NCBI RefSeq assembly: GCF_000218685.1
Contig: NW_006763296.1
Span: 548,715 to 612,714 of the forward strand
DNA length: 64,000 nt
Direction: 5' to 3'
DNA from: Serpula lacrymans var. lacrymans S7.9
Lineage: Eukaryota > Basidiomycota > Agaricomycetes > Boletales > Serpulaceae
Below, one piece after another: positions 34,420 to 44,473 of this stretch (the first letter of the stretch is position 1; every line of letters starts with the position of its first letter). A program made the position numbers and the translations under genes. The notes beneath the pieces were generated by a model. The model made no database searches. It saw nothing but the letters and a program-made list of their open reading frames with translations, and was not told the origin of the DNA.

Positions 34420-34892
34420 CTGGTGACAAGTCGGTGGTCTTTGCGCACACTGAGATGGAAGGTAAATAATCTCCCAAGGGCACAATAGCAAGCCCAGCGA
34501 AGGAGGCCACCAAGCGTCGTGAGGGAAGAACCGACAAGGAATGGTATAGCTATGGCACAATAATCTGAGCCACTTAGTGCATCTAGAAGAGTAAGAGCAC
34601 CTGATGGAAGCTTCACAGGAGGAATTAACGGTATTAGGATGGTGGCAGCCTGTCCTAAAGTACCTAGCCAGAATGAAATCTAGAGAATACACAAGTTGAA
34701 AAGATCAGTCATATCAAAAATGATAATTGCAAAAACCTTGAGTGGGCCAAGAGTCCTGATAATGAATCTCATATAAATTTCACGAGCCGAGGGTTTCAAA
34801 ACCTCCTGAGCAGTAGGTGGTGCATTTGGGGGAGTAATGACAATATGCATAGTTATGGCAGATGATAGAAGTGTCAGGCAACAAATACGAAG

Positions 34893-36444
34893 CTATATAA
34901 CAAGACTCAATGTCTGGTCAAGTCCATGATAAATGGCGGTGAATCAGAGTTTGAGGCTTGAAGAGTATCAATATGGGCGCAAATCTAAACTAATATTGAA
35001 CTAAGGAATGATACATCGAGTATGTATTTCCTTATATAGTGAATAATGATGGTCAGACCAAAAAAGGGAAGAGTTAAGAAAGTGGTCTGACTAACCAACT
35101 AACCAATAAGAAAAGAAAGAGAAAGAGGTCTGATCTATCATATTTACTAATTGTGTGAGAGAAAGTATTGGTAAGAGGTGTACAATTGGCTGTATCAGTA
35201 AGCCCATGAGAAGGCGCTGATTCATAGCCTACCTTGCTTATCAATATTCCTCCAAAGTATTCCCAGACATAGCATTGGATCATCACTATGTCATCTGGAT
35301 ATCTCCTCGAGGGTCTGCAATTATTCTCCTTTGTTGTAAGTATGATAGGACATGAATATGAAGGGAAAATAAGAAGAAAAAGGATAAGAATAATAGAATG
35401 CCAGCTGTAATCTCTAGTCCAAGAGTGAGAGGAGTGACAGGGAATGAATTGGATAACCACGACATGATAGGAATGTGATGAGAAAAATTGATTCGTCACA
35501 AGAAGAACGAGAGCTTGAGGAAGGACATGATTTATTGCTGTTGCATATTCTGAGTTGACCTCCATGATTCCTTTATGAGAAAAGCAAGGACAAAGCTGAT
35601 GTAGAGTGGCCCCCCACAAAAGATCAAAATGTGTGAAGTAAAATAAGTTTAGCAAGGGAATCGAAATCTGATGACCAGCGAATATAAAAAATCTGATCGA
35701 AACAATGCAATCAGGCGATACCTTTGCCCTTGCTACTCCCAACCAATAAGTCTTGTGACAGAGGCATACCTACCTACATAAATGGCATGTATGTATACAG
35801 GAAAGAGAATGTGGACATCTCTATTACGATGCTAGTTTGTGTCAGAGTCTGATTGTGAATCTGAGGTGTAGCTCGTCCGCTTCGATACATCATAGACTTT
35901 TTTCAGTAAACACACTCTTGTTGGACGACCCTCTCAGTGAGAAATAAGCCTTCCAAGGTTTGAATCATTCCTGGACTTCACCCCAGTGGATACTAAGAGC
36001 TGGCGTGATAGACTAATAATGCCAGCAACAAGGAAACTACAACAGTAGTAGTAAGTCTTTCTCTGCAAGAGATGCAATCCATATAAAATGAAAAAGCCCA
36101 GAGGCAAAATAAAAACACATATTTGGTAGAGCATTCACATAGTTTTGTGTTTTTAGACATCTTGAGCTCACTTGTTTATCATGATACTGGTATGAGAAAA
36201 ATGAACTTAAAAGTCTCCGACTGAGTATTCAGCGCGCCACGAAGATTCACGTGATATACACGTGCAAGCAAACCACGAACGTGTCACAGAACACGTTACA
36301 TCACAGTAACAGCTGTGACATGGCTGTGTTTTATTCGAACTTGAACTTGGATTTGTTTTGACTTCACTTGCATTGTTATCGCACTTTTTCAGTTTTTCGT
36401 TCATCATCTTGGCTCCAATACTGGTACCAGCCCTGTATACTGCC
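34893..36444. other. Intergenic region with one long unassigned frame
   Basis: The region is AT-rich. A 222-codon minus-strand frame (35742-35074) is hydrophobic and rich in Ser, Ile, Leu and Phe, with no recognisable domain. It shows no intron partner and could be part of a degraded repeat. Direct copies of CCAATAAG-type sequence (about 35102 and 35743) flank it, which hints at an inserted repeat but is too weak to call. The last 200 bp before 36445 should be the promoter of the disordered-protein gene. Confidence 0.3.
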
Positions 36445-39063
36445 ATGAATCACCCGAGATACAGCGTTCTGAATCTGTTTGACCCACTAACCGGTCCCTC
36501 TACGCCACGGAGAGAACTCCCATCGCCAGACTCTGACAAGGAAAATGTCGTACCGGATGTTCAGAGTACAGACCAGCTTACGATGTCTGCCTTTTTCAAC
36601 CGCACTTACGCAGTCCAGAAGTCTCAGCCACCTATCGCAGTACCTAAGGGGCGGCTTGTAGACATTGGTGACATGACCGTGACAGTGGAGGACGCCGAAT
36701 TACTTTTGCGCGAGCTTAGTCTCAGCTCCAACAGCAAAGGTCCCACAGAGTCGCTGATGGCCGCCGTAAATGAGCTGGGAGAAGATGACTCTGACGACGA
36801 GAATTTTACACCGCAAGTTTCAAGAAAAAAAATCGATAATTCAGATGCAACGCCTCTTCCTCATCATGTTGCTCGAACGCCACCAAGTCATATTCAGCGT
36901 ACACCTCTCGCTGATATATCCTTGGACGCCACTCCGGTACCTTCGAAGGCTCAAAAGGTCATGTTTTCGGAGTCGGTCTCTTCCCATCACCCCAGCACCC
37001 CATCGAAGGGAGGAGTACAGGCTGATTCACATAATTCGTCATGTGCATCGAGCGTGAATGCTTTCAATATTGCAAAGCAGGAGTTGCATACATGCAAGCC
37101 AGCTGGTGTCATTTTAAGTGGGCCATCGTGCTCACAAAGCCCACTTCGGTTGCTAGAGCCGCCATCCGCTGAACAAGGATCAGGGTCTAGTTTAGCTATG
37201 TCTTTTGCTCAAGAAAGCCCCCTATCACCACAAGTTAACGATCCGGCTCTATCATCGTCTACTGCACTTCTCATCCCCTCTCCTACCAGGGCACTCCTCA
37301 CCAATACTGTCCTCACCATTTCACCACCTTCGCCTCCTCCACAGCTGCCATTATCTCCAGCCACGCGTATAACCCCCTCCGCCGGACACGCAGTCTTCCC
37401 TTTGAACGATGTCTCTTCTCCTTCCCCCCGTGCCCGTCTTCGTCCGCGCTCCAATACTACTACATCTTCCCTTGACCCACGCCGCACTTCGGTCGATCTA
37501 CATACCTCCTTCAATTGGCAACTCCAATGTCCTGAAGCATCATTTGATTTGTTGAACGATAGGATATCGTTTTTAGGCGGACAGGAGTCATTTTTGAAGG
37601 GTTTAGATGATATGGATGAATTCAACATGGAGGCAGAGGAGGAAATGATGGAAGCGTTGGCGAAGAAAGAGAACGAGGAGAACCAAAACCAAAACGCGCA
37701 GAAGTGTTTAATAAAGAATAACAAGAGCACAGAAGCGAGTGGGGCCATCAGTAGTACAAGTGTCATGGCGTCAAGGATCATTGGATCGACTCCGATAGCC
37801 ACTCCCACCCAGGTCGCGGCTAATGCTTCTCTTAAGAGCAGTATGTCAATAAATTTTCGTTTCTCCTTTACTATCACTAATAGGCCTTTTTCTAGCTCCA
37901 CGAGCATCACAAAGCGTCAAAAAACGCTTCAGTCTTCCTTCTAGTTCCCCTATATCTCATTCTCTGACTTTTGCACTGGATCGTGCAGTCCCCAAGTCCT
38001 TAGGTATATCTCTTTTTTCTCGATATCTTTCAACTGCTAATTTATCGTGCAAATAGACCCATCACAGATAGCCCTCCCAGGTACAAATGTGGATAACGAG
38101 ACGTTTTGCCCCTTGCCATCCACCGCCGACTCCCACGAAAGTGATTTTTCTCAAATCAGCACAGAAAAGCAGACAGAGACGCAACCCCAATTCAAGACAC
38201 CACCAAAGCAGATATACCCGGCTGCCAAGCCCATACACGCATTGCGTATCGTAAAACGGAATATAAAGCACGCCCGGGACGGTTCTACTTCGAGCACAGG
38301 GACCAATGGCAGCGCAGGATCCAATGAAGGCGTGGATGGAAATGGCACAGATAATACGAGTGTGAATGATCAGCTATTGTTAACGGCACCGCCTTTGGCT
38401 GTCGCTTCACAGCCGCAAAAAGAAGTGCAGTTCCAACCGCAAGCACAAGTGCAGCCCACAATCAGGAACAAACCAGTATTAAATGGAGTACAGAGACCAC
38501 CACCTGGTGTGGCAATGCCAAGTAAATCTATTCCAGCTGCCTATCGGCTCGGGTTCAGTGCCGAGAGAAGCGGACTTCCTTTTTCTGGGAGTGAAGAAGC
38601 GAAGATGAGCGTCAAGAGCAGACTCACGGGTCCTGCGCCGATGGGCCTGAGGGAGAAGGAGGATGGCAAAGGGAAGGAAAAGAGTGCTCCTGCGATCCTC
38701 AGCAGCATCAAATCGAGGCTACAGAAACCCGCATCTAGTCACATCAATATTGGCTCTAACCCAAGTGCTGCTTCAGCCACGAGCTCAGAGATAAGTAGGC
38801 CAGTCCAGAGCAGACTACCGAGCTCGATTTCTAGCACAAGCACATCCTCGGTAGCTAGTGGAATACGCCCACCGTCTAAATATGCTTCGGGCACGGTTGG
38901 CAGTAAATTTGGATCATCGCTTCCTCGTCCTGTGTCCGGATCAATGTCTAGGCTTCCTGCGCCTGCGCCTGGGGGCGTAAGGTCGAAGTTGACCAAGGCT
39001 GGTACGTTTGGATTTGGATCTGGGGCGAGTACTTTAGGAAGGGCAGCGGGGAGGAACGTGTAA
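36445..39063 (+). CDS. Large disordered Ser/Pro-rich protein with KEN box, function unknown
   Basis: Three exons: 36445-37840, 37896-38003 and 38057-39063, giving 836 aa. I recognise no folded domain. The N-terminus reads MNHPRYSVLNLFDPLTGPST and is followed by DSDKENVVP, a classical KEN box (residues 32-34) of the kind recognised by the anaphase-promoting complex. Many Ser-Pro and Thr-Pro pairs (possible CDK sites) follow, with an acidic-basic segment near residue 400 (MEAEEEMMEALAKKE). The C-terminus is basic and repetitive in SRLP, SRLQ and SKL-type motifs, suggestive of a microtubule- or nucleic-acid-associated tail. ATG 36445 is chosen; an upstream open extension is non-ATG. A cell-cycle role is inference only. 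Confidence 0.72.
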
Positions 39064-39845
39064 GGGAAACTTTCCGATGGTCGGATTTGTGGATGAGTCT
39101 CATTATAGACTTTCGATGTGGATATTGGGTGGTGAACCTATCACTATGTCATTGCATTTGTCTTATGCCCATTTTCGCTGTTTTCTTTCTGTCCTGCGAA
39201 ATTTTTGATCTACCCCGCTTTCCTATGTATCCTATGCCTTCTCTAACTATTTGTTTTGTCTTGTTTTATCTCACCTTTCATTAATTAGGTTCTCAAGCAC
39301 ATGGAATAGGCATTATAGATTTTGATCCTTGTAGTATTGAAGCATTCGCATTTTTAGCTGGAATGTACATAACATGAACGAAAACACGCATTACATGCTG
39401 CTTAGGCGATGATCCGAGTCTCATGGAGTGTGGTCAATTCTTGTGAGAGGTGAGAGCCCTTCCATTTGATACCTAAAATCTGTTTCGACAACGTCCTTAC
39501 CGTGAAATGCCCGTGCCTTGCGACCTGCTGATAACTCCTGACCGATTCCATCAAAATACGAAAGACCATCTGTCTATTACAATGGAAGGTGAAATGATAT
39601 TTGGACAAGCGTGACTGAATGTGGTTATCTGAAAGGGCTGTTGCGTCCTCCATCCTTCCCGCTTTGAGTTTCTTTTTTGGACACGAAGTTATATGGTATG
39701 GGGCTTTCAACGTTTAACAGAGTCTTTTCAGCTAAGGGATTGCTAAAAATGTTCCTTCTACGAGTATTGGGCCCTGATAAATAGAATAACATCTCATGAA
39801 CTTCACAGACTTCAGCAGCTACTGTTAGGTGCTTACCTGTTTACG
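39064..39845. promoter_or_regulatory. Upstream region of ICMT copy 4
   Basis: This 780-bp spacer carries the TATA-like string CTGATAAATAGAA at 39774-39786, 60-72 bp upstream of the start codon. A near-identical string (CTGATAAATAGAAG) lies at 41021-41034 before ICMT copy 5, and both are followed by similar leaders, so the promoter was duplicated with the gene. A minus-strand frame at 39710-39402 is not supported. Confidence 0.45.
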
Positions 39846-40617
39846 ATGTCCCTCGTCAAGATACCACTTCTGCTGTCCTCAGCTGTCGGTGTGCACGTCG
39901 CATTTACCCCACCAAATGACCCTACTCCCAATGAAAAAATTAAGGCCAACTCGCGTGAGATATTCCTCAACACCGTTATTGCACTTTGCGGAACAGTGAA
40001 AGTGAGTATAATATCCACTGGCCAAGTAAGCATTGGCCTCATGAATCCCAAATTTGTTTTACTAGGTAGCCTTCTGGCTAGGTGTGCTAGGGCAGAGCGC
40101 CGCGACACTCATACCCCTTATTCCTCCCTCGAAGCTACCAACAGCCGCTCTCGCACTTTTGAAAGCGTTGGGTGGCCCCGAAAGTCGACCAATCACTCCT
40201 GCATTTCTTGCAGGGACTACGCTTTCTTCAGCCGCTGGTCTCCTCCGATGGGCGTGTTACCGTGCCTTGGGTCGACTCTTCACTTTTCACCTCAGCGTAC
40301 GCAAAGACCACCGGCTCGTCACCGATGGGCCTTATTCTATTGTACGCCACCCGAGCTATACGGCCACCGCACTGTGTGTACTTGGCGCTTTTACGATGCA
40401 CGGTGCTCCGGGATCATGGCTGAGAAGCTCAGGCGTTGCTGATAACATGTTTGTGAGAGGTGCGGCACTGTCTTGGACAGCTGTGACGGGCATGTGTGCC
40501 ATTATGCTGTTTATGAGATGTCCGAAGGAAGACGAGATGATGAAGAGGGAGTTTGGGAAGGAGTGGGAGGAGTGGGCAGGGAGAGTAAGGTATCGGCTGA
40601 TACCTGGGATTTACTGA
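39846..40617 (+). CDS. ICMT-like protein-S-isoprenylcysteine O-methyltransferase, copy 4 (intact)
   Basis: Two exons, 39846-40001 (156 nt) and 40066-40617 (552 nt), 235 aa. The N-terminus MSLVKIPLLLSSAVGVHV is a hydrophobic helix; further membrane segments follow (VAFWLGVLGQSAATLIPL, AFLAGTTLSSAAGLLRWACY). The ICMT core reads RKDHRLVTDGPYSIVRHPSYTATA, with RHPxY complete, then the C-terminal EDEMMKREFGKEWEEW and RVRYRLIPGIY. The family methylates the prenylated C-terminal Cys of Ras/Rho GTPases and lipopeptide pheromones in the ER membrane, with AdoMet as donor. Length fits fungal Ste14. It lies 0.5 kb upstream of copy 5 in the same orientation and is its closest relative. Whether the substrate has changed in this expanded family is unknown. 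Confidence 0.9.
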
Positions 40618-41100
40618 GTTGTGGAAGCGTTCCTTGTTAAGAAGTTAATATTCTTGGGCTAACAGTTGTTTTGTCAACATTCTTACCTTGAAAATGACTA
40701 TCTGATAGCAATTCAATAACGCTGATAGCTCATGGGCCGCCAAGTAGCACCATAAAGTACCGTATTCTACTAATAGATGGGAAGACCTGTCAGTGTACGG
40801 AAGCACATGACAGAAATGACAAGACATCCGCTTACTGTTTATCCGATGCATCGTGGAACCGGTCAACCTACCTGAACTGCAGGCGTTGCTTCATTTTTGC
40901 TTTAGTTTTTTTGACACGCTATTCTAGATCTTAACATGGCGACATCGGATGTGGTAAATAGCATTTACTCTTTACAGCTCAGGGCTATGGCGAAATGCTT
41001 CCTTCTACCCGAGCCCTGGACTGATAAATAGAAGAAGAACAGAACATAAAATTATCAGGCCTCAGCAACTACTACTAAGTTAGGCACTTACCTATTGACG
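40618..41100. other. Spacer between ICMT copies 4 and 5
   Basis: This 483-bp spacer separates the tandem copies. Its distal part resembles the region upstream of copy 4 (cttctac...ctgataaatag...cagca(a)ctact...acttacct), so it is part of the duplicated unit. No gene is seen. Confidence 0.45.
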
Positions 41101-41875
41101 ATGTCCCTCGTCAAAATACCCCTTCTCCTGTCCTCAGCCGTCGGTGTGCACATCGCATTGACTCCACCTAATGCCCCGGCTTCGGATGAAAAGGTAAAGC
41201 CTGGTTCGCGAGAGTTGTTCCTCAACACCGCTACTGCGCTTTGCGGGGCACTGAAGGTGAGCCTGGCATCATCCACCAATCTCCTACTAACTACCCTACT
41301 GAAAACCAATTTTCTTCTATCAGGTAGCCTTCTGGCTAGGCACGATAGGAGAGAGCGCTGCTATTCTCATACCCCTTATCCCTCCTTCGAAGCTACCAAC
41401 AGGTGCTCTGACGCTTTTGAAAGCATTAGGTGGCCCTGACAATCGACTAATTACTCCTGCATTCCTCGCGGGGACCACCATTTCCACGGCTGCTGGCCTC
41501 CTCCGATGGGCGTGTTACCGTGCTTTGGGTCGATTCTTCACCTTTGTCCTCAGCGTACGCAAAGACCATCGACTCGTCACCCACGGGCCCTACTCTGTTG
41601 TACGCCACCCAAGCTATACGGCCACCGCACTGTGCGTGCTCGGCGCATTCACATTGCACGGTTCCCCGACATCTTGGCTGAGAAGCTCGGGCGTTGCTAA
41701 CAACTTGCTGGTGAGAGGTACGGCGATATCTTGGGCGACTATGATGAGCATCACTGCGATCACGCTGTTCATGAGATGTCCGAAGGAAGACGAGATGATG
41801 AAAAAGGAGTTTGGGAAGGAGTGGGAGGAGTGGGCAGGGAGAGTAAGGTATTGGCTGATACCTGGGATTTATTGA
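41101..41875 (+). CDS. ICMT-like methyltransferase, copy 5 (intact)
   Basis: Two exons, 41101-41256 (156 nt) and 41324-41875 (552 nt), 235 aa. It is a close sister of copy 4 with the same intron position and almost the same motifs: MSLVKIPLLLSSAVGVHI, VAFWLGTIGESAAILIPL, HGPYSVVRHPSYTATALC, EDEMMKKEFGKEWEEW and YWLIPGIY. All core residues of the ICMT AdoMet/prenyl-Cys site that can be recognised are kept. Differences are scattered and conservative, so both copies look to be under selection. Membrane topology and ER location are inferred from the family. Confidence 0.9.
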
Positions 41876-42251
41876 GCCATGAAAGTGTTCCTTATTCAGG
41901 TTAATCTGATACACTTGTTTTCTTCTTTTGTTTTATGTGCTGGTCGTCCATTCACATACACAGACTCTGGGTTGCAAGAGTGGTATTTCTTCGACATTGT
42001 ATTTTTATTTTTGAACATAAGTATGCTTTATATCCGATTGCATGAGCTCGAACATGCGTTGTTTTGTAGATGTCAGCGATCGATGATCGAAAGCCTCATA
42101 ACGCAGTAGCGAGTACGTTACCTGGCTAAGCTTTATTGTGGATAACACCTTCCACGCTTGATTTTGGCAACAGAAACATAGCATTACGGGGAGTAATCAG
42201 TGGATATACCAGTACAATTCAAGTGGGCTATCATTCAAGACAGTGATGGCG
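41876..42251. other. Convergent spacer, ICMT copy 5 / HAD-like gene
   Basis: About 380 bp between converging 3' ends. A short plus-strand frame (41879-42109) follows the ICMT stop but has no family resemblance. Nothing else is seen. Confidence 0.35.
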
Positions 42252-43068
42252 TTAAGGCAACATGCCCTTTGAGAGTGCGGTAGCAACTAAGAGGCCTTGA
42301 GCTTGACTGTATTGACAGCAGCCCAACGCATCGGATCTTCCCAAGTCATCACGGCGAAGCCACGCAGTGCACATACCTGCTAATGTAGCAGGTTCCAGAT
42401 CACCACACAATGCGTCACTCACCACAGCAATCTGCGAGGAGCGATATGCAAGCTTTGAGGCAGGTGTTGTAAAAATAATTCAGGCGTACATCTTGATAGC
42501 ATATTCCTCGTGGGAGTGGGAGATAGATGATAAGAGCCAAAGTACGCGTTGCTCCCCGAGAACTTTGCGCAAGTTTGCAGCGTGTGATCATCACCTGGCG
42601 GTATGATCATGATCATGGTATTAACTCCACGTTTATGTAGGACAGAGAGTGCCTCTCTAATATCCGACCACACAAGCCAAGACCGTATGTCCGACAGCTT
42701 GTCGATGTCAAAATCATTGAGATCCACTCCAGTACGTGAAAAATAGCCAAATAAGTGAGGAAGGTAATAGAACTGAGATTGGTGAGTCTAAAATCCTTGA
42801 AGAGTTCTCTGCAAGGCATGTAAGACAAACTTGGGGCAGTTCTTCAGCGTCATACAGTGGATAGTTGTGTGTTAGTGCTTGAAGATCTTTCAAAAGACCA
42901 GGATTACGATCCTGGTAATAACGTGTTGATATGCAATGAGACTAACCAAAAAGTGCTCACGATGAGAGTACCAAATATATCGAAGACGACAGTATGCAAA
43001 GTTCGTATATGCGGTGCATATGTTTTACTCTGGAGCAAGCTCCAGGCTAGGCTCCCAGTCCTCTTCAT
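42252..43068 (-). pseudogene. HAD-like hydrolase with a probable one-base frameshift
   Basis: Three exons: 43068-42961, 42911-42831 and 42772-42252. Exon 1 ends LHTVVFDIFGTLI, HAD motif I with the nucleophilic Asp. Exon 2 continues DRNPGLLKDLQALTHNYP. Exon 3 has FYYLPHLFGYFSRTG, WSDIREALSVLHKRGV, MIMIIPPGDD and then PRRLL. Near 42415 the frame shifts by one base, after which the typical HAD motif IV is read: VVSDALCGDLEPATLAG and TAWLRRDD, ending with a TAA at 42254-42252. Splicing out the shifted region would delete motif IV, so a base deletion (true or assembly error) is the simpler reading. Motif II/III residues are not clear. The family covers phosphatases and dehalogenases; the substrate is unknown. 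Confidence 0.62.
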
Positions 43069-44030
43069 TATATCCCCCACCTGTTCAGCAGGCAGCTGCA
43101 CCGTTTCTCCGTTAAATGATATCCTTAAAAAAGCGAGAGATAATGCGTCTGATTATCCAATACGGCATTCAGTGAATCTAGGAGTTTTGTAGCGAGCGGG
43201 ATAGCGTAATAAATCTGAGACCTGATTCAAGTAGAGTGAAAGATTACCATACACTGATCCATGACCCAAGGAAAAGCAGTAAAGTTGATACCTGCGCAAG
43301 GGTAATCACGCCCAATCCTAAGCAGTTTAGATATCAACCTGCGACGAAATCAAGTACGCACTCACTTTAAAAAGGTATTAAGTTCGTAATGGATAGTAGG
43401 TTTCTCTGTGAGTATTTGCGTCAAGTTCGAGATATTGAGATGAATTATGCGCGATACATTCCTCGATGCCTAAATAAGCGTTACGCAATCGTTCAGCCTC
43501 ATCGTAGCGCCGGCCCTCATCTACATCTTCTCCTCTGGTTGACACGTCTGGTCAAGCATGACTGTGTGAACGTAAGGAAACCCTCCAGCATTAGATGGGT
43601 AGGGTAACAGACGAACTGGTGAACATGAAGAGGATTTGTTGGCGACATGTAACGAGATGGAAATATAACGTTCGTGTACGGGCGGCTTTTCAGTAGACTA
43701 TAAAGAGGGAGGAGCAAAGGGAGTGCAGACTGCCGAACCCCATACGAGAGTAATTCCTAAGGGCAGCGAGCTGTTTTGTTGGTATCTTCTGTGCTACAGC
43801 CGAAGCCTTTGCTGTCGCAGCCCAATGCAATGATCGCTGTGTACGAAACGCGCAGACACAAGATTGACTTTATTGCTTGCCATTAAGATAGCATCAGCAG
43901 CCTGTATGGCCAGAAGAGAACCTTAATGCGCAAGCGTGGTAGAAGCTCTCCGAGTCAAACTGACAGTGAACATGGGGGCATGATTTACTTATGCACCGAC
44001 GTCTGGAATATAACGAGGTGGTGGTAACTG
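43069..44030. other. Intergenic region upstream of the HAD-like gene
   Basis: About 1 kb with short, unsupported frames on both strands (43389-43607 plus, 43717-43517 minus). No domain, repeat or RNA gene was recognised. Confidence 0.35.
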
Positions 44031-44059
44031 AAAACCAGCGTCGGCATCTACCGAGTCAC

Positions 44060-44320
44060 CCTCAGTAAAAAGTGTAGTCACGTGTAGTCAATAATAGTCC
44101 AGCAACAGTCCGATATGCGAATCCGTACAAATAGTCCTGTAACGAGTCCAATGAAGTCTTATTTCTCGGGGAACATAGTCCAGTGAGAGTCCAGCAAGGT
44201 CCAGTTCATCTGCAATCCAATGTAGTCCGATTGACACAATAACAGTCATTCAAAGTCCAGTAACAGTCAATTGAAGTCCAATATTAAGTCCAACGTAGTT
44301 ACATTGCTGAGTCCCAGTAG
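44060..44320. repeat. AGTCC/AGTCA subterminal repeat cluster (left flank of the C-A-B unit)
   Basis: Sixteen AGTC cores, mostly AGTCC(A), in about 250 bp, preceded by CCCTCAGTAAAAA at about 44063. It lies just beyond the 3' end of the minus-strand gene C, just as the cluster at 27200-27470 lies beyond the Tnp2 transposase. The density is far above chance and fits a transposon end region. No terminal inverted repeat partner was found at the right side. Confidence 0.55.
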
Positions 44321-44473
44321 CACAGAGCATACAAGAACATACAAAAGCATACAAAAATCACAACATAATGACAACAAGAGCTCCTGATCAGTCCAAAAGA
44401 AAAGCATATACACAATGATGACAACAAAAAAATTTCCTAAAGAACATGATGACAATGACAAGAGAACAACTGA

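Larger units (their letters stand above)
33718..34892 (-). pseudogene. ICMT-like gene copy 3, start lost and split by a CACTA-like insertion
   Basis: Exon 1 (34892-34737, 156 nt) encodes a recognisable N-terminus (LLSSAITMHIVITPPNAP, KPSAREIYM), but the start codon is missing: the codon just before the homologous start region is TAG and no in-frame ATG precedes it. Exon 2 begins at 34679 (ISFWLGTLGQAATILIPL) and reads through LHSVRKDHRLVTS-type sequence to 34420. There it is interrupted by an inserted element (34013-34419, containing the assembly gap) and resumes with GPYSVVHHPGYTATG. The C-terminus is intact (EDEMMKKEFGKEWEEW, stop at 33718). The conserved RHPxY Arg is His here. Leaving out the insertion and one CTG duplicate keeps the frame continuous. 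Confidence 0.82.

Noticed and set aside
37209..37910. 233-codon minus-strand frame
   Set aside because: It is antisense to the disordered KEN-box protein, whose frame and splice sites are well supported.
42395..42420. Intron at GTGAGTGACG in the HAD-like gene
   Set aside because: It would excise the well-matched HAD motif IV and the downstream frame would stop early.
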